Below are positions 60,093 to 64,000 of a stretch of DNA of 64,000 bases, piece after piece. The first letter of the stretch is position 1. Each line of letters opens with the position of its first letter. The notes under the pieces were generated by a model. The model searched no databases. It saw only the letters and a program-made list of their open reading frames with translations, and was not told where the DNA came from. A program made the position numbers and the translations under genes. The DNA comes from Daejeonella lutea (lineage in GTDB: Bacteria > Bacteroidota > Bacteroidia > Sphingobacteriales > Sphingobacteriaceae): assembly GCF_900168015.1 (NCBI RefSeq), contig NZ_FUYR01000006.1, forward strand, positions 62,001 to 126,000, written 5' to 3'.

Positions 60093-61070
60093 ATGGTCAA
60101 TCCCATTTTCGAAGATTTGCACGCACAGGGTCTAATCAGCGATAAAAGCCTGGAAAACATCCAAAAAAAGGAATTAGGAGCATTTTTTTCAATTCACTGG
60201 GAACTGAAAACCTTTTTGTACCTGGGTGTCATGATGCTGAGTACAGGCTTGGGGATCCTGGTTTATAAGAATATCGACAGCATCAGCCATCAGGCTGTTC
60301 TAGGGGCGATCGGACTAATATGCATTGCTTGTTTTGCGTGGTGCTATAAGAACAAATCGCCGTTTAGTCCTGAAAAAGTGGAGTCGCCAAGTTCCTTGTT
60401 CGACTATATCCTCCTACTCGGCACGCTAAGTTTTTTAAGTTTCATAGGCTATATGCAGTTTCAATACGAGGTCTTTGGTACCAGGTACGGCATGGCAACC
60501 TTCATTCCGATGGTATTTCTTTTCTGGACTGCCTATTATTTTGACCATTTGGGTATCCTGACGATGGCAATAGCTAATCTTGCTATTTGGATGGGGATCT
60601 CGGTTACGCCGAAGAATCTTTTGCGCAGTGGCGATTTTAGCAATGAGCGTGCACTTTACACTTACCTTGCCTTGGGACTCTTCCTGCTGATACTAGCTTA
60701 TTTCAGCCGGAGTTACAACTTTAAAAAACATTTCTCCTTCAGTTATCATAACTATGGAGTGCATCTCGCCTTTATAGCAATCATTTCAGGATATTTTTAT
60801 TACGATTACCTTTATTCCCTGATCTGGCTTGCCATATTTGGTATGTTAGCTTGGTTTCTTTATCAGAACTCTTTCAAGCAGCGGTCATTCTATTTTCTCA
60901 TGATTACAGTCCTTTACAGTTATGTAGCCATTAGCGGGTTTGCGCTTAGAAGCCTATTTTTTATGGATAAAAGCATAAGCCTTCTCCTGGCTTTTCTATA
61001 CCTGATCGGGTCGGGATTCTGTCTTGTAGTAATCTTGATGGACCTTAACAAAAAACTTAAATCAGGATGA
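60093..61070 (+). CDS. DUF2157 membrane protein
   Basis: This 325-residue inner-membrane protein has an N-terminal cytoplasmic segment (GLISDKSLENIQKKELGAFF) typical of DUF2157, where a short helical domain precedes about eight to nine hydrophobic segments. No catalytic motif is evident and the function is unknown. Its stop overlaps the start of the next gene by 4 bp (ATGA), indicating that the two membrane proteins are made together. Confidence 0.8.
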   Translation: MVNPIFEDLHAQGLISDKSLENIQKKELGAFFSIHWELKTFLYLGVMMLSTGLGILVYKNIDSISHQAVLGAIGLICIACFAWCYKNKSPFSPEKVESPSSLFDYILLLGTLSFLSFIGYMQFQYEVFGTRYGMATFIPMVFLFWTAYYFDHLGILTMAIANLAIWMGISVTPKNLLRSGDFSNERALYTYLALGLFLLILAYFSRSYNFKKHFSFSYHNYGVHLAFIAIISGYFYYDYLYSLIWLAIFGMLAWFLYQNSFKQRSFYFLMITVLYSYVAISGFALRSLFFMDKSISLLLAFLYLIGSGFCLVVILMDLNKKLKSG

Positions 61071-62227
61071 TCATCTATAATAAAACCTGGCTCACAAATC
61101 TTCTTCTCATTGACTTGGTAGAAAAGGAATATGAAGCCGACCGGGTATCAGGTAATGAGTTTAATAATATAAAGGCGAAATACCCCGTCGGGTTCTACAC
61201 CCCCAATTTCTTCATTCGGGTAGGCCTGTTTATCCTGACATTCATAATATCCCAGAGTATTTCCGGATTCACCGTCTTGCTGTTAGGTGGTTCAGGTGGT
61301 TACGTTTGGCTTGCCTGCCTGGGAATTCTTAATTATTTGGCTCTTCAAACGACGGTGAAGAACAAATTTCATTACAGGTCTGGCGTAGATGATGCACTAT
61401 TATGGATAACATTTATTTACCTGGCGGCAGCGTATTATGATTTAACGAACGCTGCACGCTTTGATTCCAATCTTGCCTTTGCTACGTTTATATTTATTCT
61501 AAGCTTATACCTTACCGTCCGGTTTTCCGATTTGTTAATGAGTTTGGTCGCCTACCTCTCCTGCCTTGGCATTCTGTTTTTTGCCTGGCAAAATATCGGC
61601 CCGTGGGGGATAGCGACCATGCCATTTACACTCATGTTGTTTTCCGCGCTGATGTACTGGCTTATCAGACGAAGCCTGAAATATAGTTTTACAATGTTCT
61701 ATGCGAACTGTATGGTCGTGCTGCAGGCGATTAGTCTGATCACTTTGTATGCAGCAGGTAACTATTTTGTAGTTAAAGAACTGGGAGATATGCTAAACAA
61801 AACCTCAAGTGAATCGATTCCTTTTGGGGGACTATTCTGGACGTGGACATTGATCGTACCCCTGGCATATATCTATTGGGGAATGCTGAAAAGGGACACA
61901 ATCCTCATACGCTCCGGCCTGTTGCTATGCATCGCGGCGGCGCTCACTTTTCGCAATTATTATCATGTTATGCCTTTAGAATTAGCGTTGATCTTAAGCG
62001 GAACCGCGGTTTTGTTTATTTCCTGGTTTCTAACGAAATATTTAAAAGACCCTAAACATGGAATCACCTATCAGGATCTTTCCAACGACAGCCTGATGGA
62101 TCAGCTAAAGATCGAGTCTCTTCTAATTTCTGAAACAAGTTCAGGAATAGGCGGAGCTCCTTCTAACACTGGCACACAGATGGGTGGCGGCAAGTTTGGC
62201 GGCGGCGGGGCCAGCGGCGGCTTCTGA
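61067..62227 (+). CDS. polytopic membrane protein with Gly-rich C-terminal tail
   Basis: This 386-residue inner-membrane protein has a short N-terminal soluble stretch and about nine to ten hydrophobic segments. A cytoplasmic tail of about 60 residues ends MGGGKFGGGGASGGF. Gly-rich tails of this kind occur on TPM-domain and related membrane proteins, but the core is not TPM. It resembles DUF4401-type partners of DUF2157 proteins; I cannot confirm this. It overlaps the DUF2157 gene by 4 bp and converges with the SPFH gene at 62228, with no spacer at all. Confidence 0.75.
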   Translation: MIIYNKTWLTNLLLIDLVEKEYEADRVSGNEFNNIKAKYPVGFYTPNFFIRVGLFILTFIISQSISGFTVLLLGGSGGYVWLACLGILNYLALQTTVKNKFHYRSGVDDALLWITFIYLAAAYYDLTNAARFDSNLAFATFIFILSLYLTVRFSDLLMSLVAYLSCLGILFFAWQNIGPWGIATMPFTLMLFSALMYWLIRRSLKYSFTMFYANCMVVLQAISLITLYAAGNYFVVKELGDMLNKTSSESIPFGGLFWTWTLIVPLAYIYWGMLKRDTILIRSGLLLCIAAALTFRNYYHVMPLELALILSGTAVLFISWFLTKYLKDPKHGITYQDLSNDSLMDQLKIESLLISETSSGIGGAPSNTGTQMGGGKFGGGGASGGF

Positions 62228-63091
62228 CTATTGCGCTACATTCTTAAAGAACTGCGGCACCGTGCCGTATTGTGGAAGCTTTCCATCCCATTTCTGTATC
62301 ACCTGCTGCTGTACGAGCAGTGGAGTTAGCGACTGCTGCTTTAGGCGATTTGCTTCTGCTTCTGCCCTCGCGCGAACCAGTAGGGCTGCAGCTTCACCTT
62401 CTGCTTTGGCCTTGCTAACTGTTGCTTCAGCGATAGCTTGCTTAGCTTCGTTCTCTGCTTTGAGCCGTGCCTGGATGGAAGCATTTTTTTCATCGATCAT
62501 TTGCCTCAATGAAGCGGGCGGGCTTATAGCAGAGGTAAGCTGATCGTAAATAAATCCGTCTTTACCAAGGTTTTTTGTAAGCAGTATCTGGATCCTGTCT
62601 TCGAATTTCTCGCGATTAGACATTACCGAATCGGAAGTAAAGGAGTTGGCAACAATCCGGTAGGCATCGTAAATGGTATTGCGCATAAATTGCTGTTCGA
62701 TCTCAGCGAGTGTTTTTCGGTATTGCCGATAGATCTGCGGAACCATCGCGGGGTTAATGTGATAGTTTAGTTTTGGGTCAACCTGGAATTCTGCGGCATC
62801 CCGGGTTGTTACAACAAAAGGCTCATAATCCACCGACTGCGTAAAAGTTGGAAATTCGATAATCTTGGTGGTCCAGGTATTGTACCAAACCCTTCCGGTT
62901 ACGATGGTAATATTATCGACTCCCCGGTCAGTTCCGTAGAGATTAATCTTTATTCCCACATTACCAGCATCTATATTCTCGTAAGTAAAAGGCTGAACAA
63001 TCCACAGAACAAGCAGCGTGACTACTATCCCAACAATTCTTAATACTTTTTTGCGCAGAAGAATACTGCCTGCATCGTTTTGAAATTCCAT
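62228..63091 (-). CDS. SPFH/prohibitin-family membrane protein
   Basis: This 287-residue protein has one N-terminal transmembrane segment (IVGIVVTLLVLWIVQPF), an SPFH domain over about 35-200 (NVGIKINLYGTDRGVDNIT; DAAEFQVDPKLNYHIN), and a long Ala/Glu/Lys-rich helix (AEATVSKAKAEGEAAALLV, about 210-265) as in prohibitins and HflK/C-type proteins. They form large ring assemblies at membranes and organise proteases or lipids. It abuts the convergent membrane-protein gene, and a 57-residue membrane protein gene lies 2 bp upstream on the same strand, probably in the same operon. Confidence 0.9.
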   Translation of the reverse strand: MEFQNDAGSILLRKKVLRIVGIVVTLLVLWIVQPFTYENIDAGNVGIKINLYGTDRGVDNITIVTGRVWYNTWTTKIIEFPTFTQSVDYEPFVVTTRDAAEFQVDPKLNYHINPAMVPQIYRQYRKTLAEIEQQFMRNTIYDAYRIVANSFTSDSVMSNREKFEDRIQILLTKNLGKDGFIYDQLTSAISPPASLRQMIDEKNASIQARLKAENEAKQAIAEATVSKAKAEGEAAALLVRARAEAEANRLKQQSLTPLLVQQQVIQKWDGKLPQYGTVPQFFKNVAQ

Positions 63092-63093
63092 AC

Positions 63094-63267
63094 TTAGATT
63101 TGCTTTATGAATGTTTTAAGCGGGCTGTAAATGAGGAAAAGTGCGAGAAAGATTTCAATTATCCCAAAAGTCACCAATAAATTCGATGGCTTACTTAGAT
63201 TATCCGCACCGATAGTTAATAAGGCTATCGCCAGAATAACTTTTACGAACAGAATAAATGTTTTCAT
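63094..63267 (-). CDS. 57-residue two-helix membrane protein
   Basis: This short reading frame runs from ATG at 63267 to TAA at 63094. It begins MKTFILFVKVILAIALLTIG and contains a second hydrophobic stretch LVTFGIIEIFLALFLIY with a basic end (KTFIKQI), a two-helix hairpin topology. It ends 2 bp before the SPFH start, so co-transcription is likely. I do not recognise a family. The case rests on amino-acid make-up and tight spacing; it could be an accessory to the SPFH complex. Confidence 0.65.
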   Translation of the reverse strand: MKTFILFVKVILAIALLTIGADNLSKPSNLLVTFGIIEIFLALFLIYSPLKTFIKQI

Positions 63268-63395
63268 TTGGTATTAGGCTAAGTAAATATAATAAAGTTA
63301 CTGCCACACAATAAAACAATTGCAACCATCTGTTTTACAGGAAAATGCAATTTTATTAAATAGCATAAACGCCTGGAAAAAGCTCCCTGACAACC

Positions 63396-63427
63396 TTTAA
63401 TCATAATAAAATATATTCCTAAGTTTG
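63396..63427 (+). promoter_or_regulatory. possible promoter of the EamA exporter gene
   Basis: TTTA (63396-63399), a 20-base spacer and TAAGTTTG (63420-63427) fit the -33/-7 pattern with one -33 mismatch. The predicted start near 63434 leaves about 13 bases before the GTG at 63447. Confidence 0.55.
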
Positions 63428-63446
63428 CCACCACATTTCCATTTTA

Positions 63447-64000
63447 GTGAAAACGCGGAAAATATTTGATATCCCACCTTTCCTCGCAGTACTTTTAGCG
63501 ATTGTCAGTGTACAAGGGGGTGCCGCAATTGCAAAAAGTATCTTCCCTGTCCTGGGTGCTACAACTACCGCATCGCTTCGAATTGGCTTATCAGCAATAT
63601 TCCTTGTCCTAATGTTCCGGCCAAACTTAAGTAAGCTTTCGTCAGCTCAATGGAAATCAGTAATACCTTATGGATTGTGCCTCGGAGCGATGAACCTGGT
63701 ATTCTATCTGGCTATCGAGCGCATACCGGTTGGCTTGGGCGTAACACTCGAATTTATCGGCCCGCTTGTGCTTGCCGTTGTCACCTCAAAACGCAGCGCA
63801 GACTACCTTTGGATAGTGCTTGCTGCGGGTGGAATTGCCCTTATCGCCCCATGGAATGCGGAAAATATTGATCCGGTAGGCGCTTTACTGGCACTGCTTG
63901 CCGGGGGCTTCTGGGCAGGGTATATTCTTCTTGGCGGAAGTATTTCAAAAATAATGGATGGGACTCAGGCAGTAACCGTAGGGATGATATTTGCCAGCGC
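63447..64000 (+). CDS. EamA-family exporter (RhtA-like), 3' truncated by window
   Basis: The first 184 codons of a DMT-superfamily transporter, open to the window end, are visible. A GTG start (63447) is preferred because no ATG precedes the conserved IPPFLAVLLAIVSVQGGAAI. The EamA pattern AKSIFPVLGATTTASLRIGL (core AAIAKSIFPVLGA), then YGLCLGAMNLVFYLAIERIP and GVTLEFIGPLVLA, matches RhtA-type threonine/homoserine exporters. About five hydrophobic segments are visible. The rest lies outside the window, so substrate specificity is open. Confidence 0.85.
   Translation, partial: MKTRKIFDIPPFLAVLLAIVSVQGGAAIAKSIFPVLGATTTASLRIGLSAIFLVLMFRPNLSKLSSAQWKSVIPYGLCLGAMNLVFYLAIERIPVGLGVTLEFIGPLVLAVVTSKRSADYLWIVLAAGGIALIAPWNAENIDPVGALLALLAGGFWAGYILLGGSISKIMDGTQAVTVGMIFAS

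Overview
The window reads as a chromosomal segment of a Bacteroidota bacterium, most likely a Sphingobacteriaceae member (Pedobacter/Mucilaginibacter type). The evidence is Bacteroidota-specific families (DUF4290, DUF4136, a CHU_C/type IX secretion sorting domain, a short Hc1-like histone, a Y_Y_Y/LuxR regulator), several promoters of the form TTTG-N19/20-TAnnTTTG, almost no Shine-Dalgarno sequences, and moderate GC. No insertion sequence, phage, CRISPR array or rRNA operon was seen. One tRNA gene, Leu(UAG), is present.

Layout. 1-4.6 kb: end of a UvrD/PcrA helicase, DUF4290, murA and a GT39 membrane glycosyltransferase, ending in a 21-bp tandem repeat. 4.6-9.9 kb: cystathionine beta-synthase, then a divergent cassette of a GH20-like hydrolase, a polysaccharide deacetylase and a NagX-like membrane acyltransferase. 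9.9-15.7 kb: AMP nucleosidase, clpX, clpP, tig and tRNA-Leu (protein quality control), then a cytosolic metal-receptor-fold protein and an SRPBCC protein. 15.8-21.5 kb: small regulators and envelope proteins. 21.7-37.4 kb: a truncated Y_Y_Y/LuxR regulator facing an 11-gene, tightly spaced minus-strand run of GH9 hydrolase, NagX-like protein, four ThuA-domain proteins, a 1001-residue pectate-lyase-fold protein, a TIM-barrel epimerase-like protein, gluconokinase, GntP permease and 6-phosphogluconate dehydrogenase. 37.7-43.1 kb: a complete mannose-family phosphotransferase system (IIA, IIB, fused IIC-IID, EI, HPr) followed by a glucosamine-6-phosphate deaminase-like enzyme. 43.2-46.1 kb: a LamG protein and a type IX-sorted protein. 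46.2-56.0 kb: an ArsR/AHSA1 pair, two serine hydrolases, an operon of DUF1611, dipeptide epimerase, APC permease and a Cys/Met-type PLP enzyme, and a methyltransferase/VTT membrane protein pair. 56.2-64 kb: pckA, two cold-shock-domain proteins, a CarboxypepD_reg protein, a DUF2157 membrane pair, an SPFH protein with a newly called 57-residue membrane protein, and the start of an EamA exporter.

How the genes may work together. The central 22-43 kb stretch looks like an accessory sugar locus. Secreted GH9, ThuA and pectate-lyase-fold proteins would act in the periplasm or outside. Gluconate would enter through GntP and reach ribulose-5-phosphate through gluconokinase and Gnd. An amino sugar, possibly glucosamine or galactosamine, would enter through the PTS and be deaminated. 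Sugar PTS permeases are uncommon in Bacteroidota, so this part and the ThuA array are the most notable content. The 49-53 kb operon points to salvage of murein-derived dipeptides or D-glutamate. The substrate assignments are inference. Family assignments rest on motifs read from the sequence without database searches.
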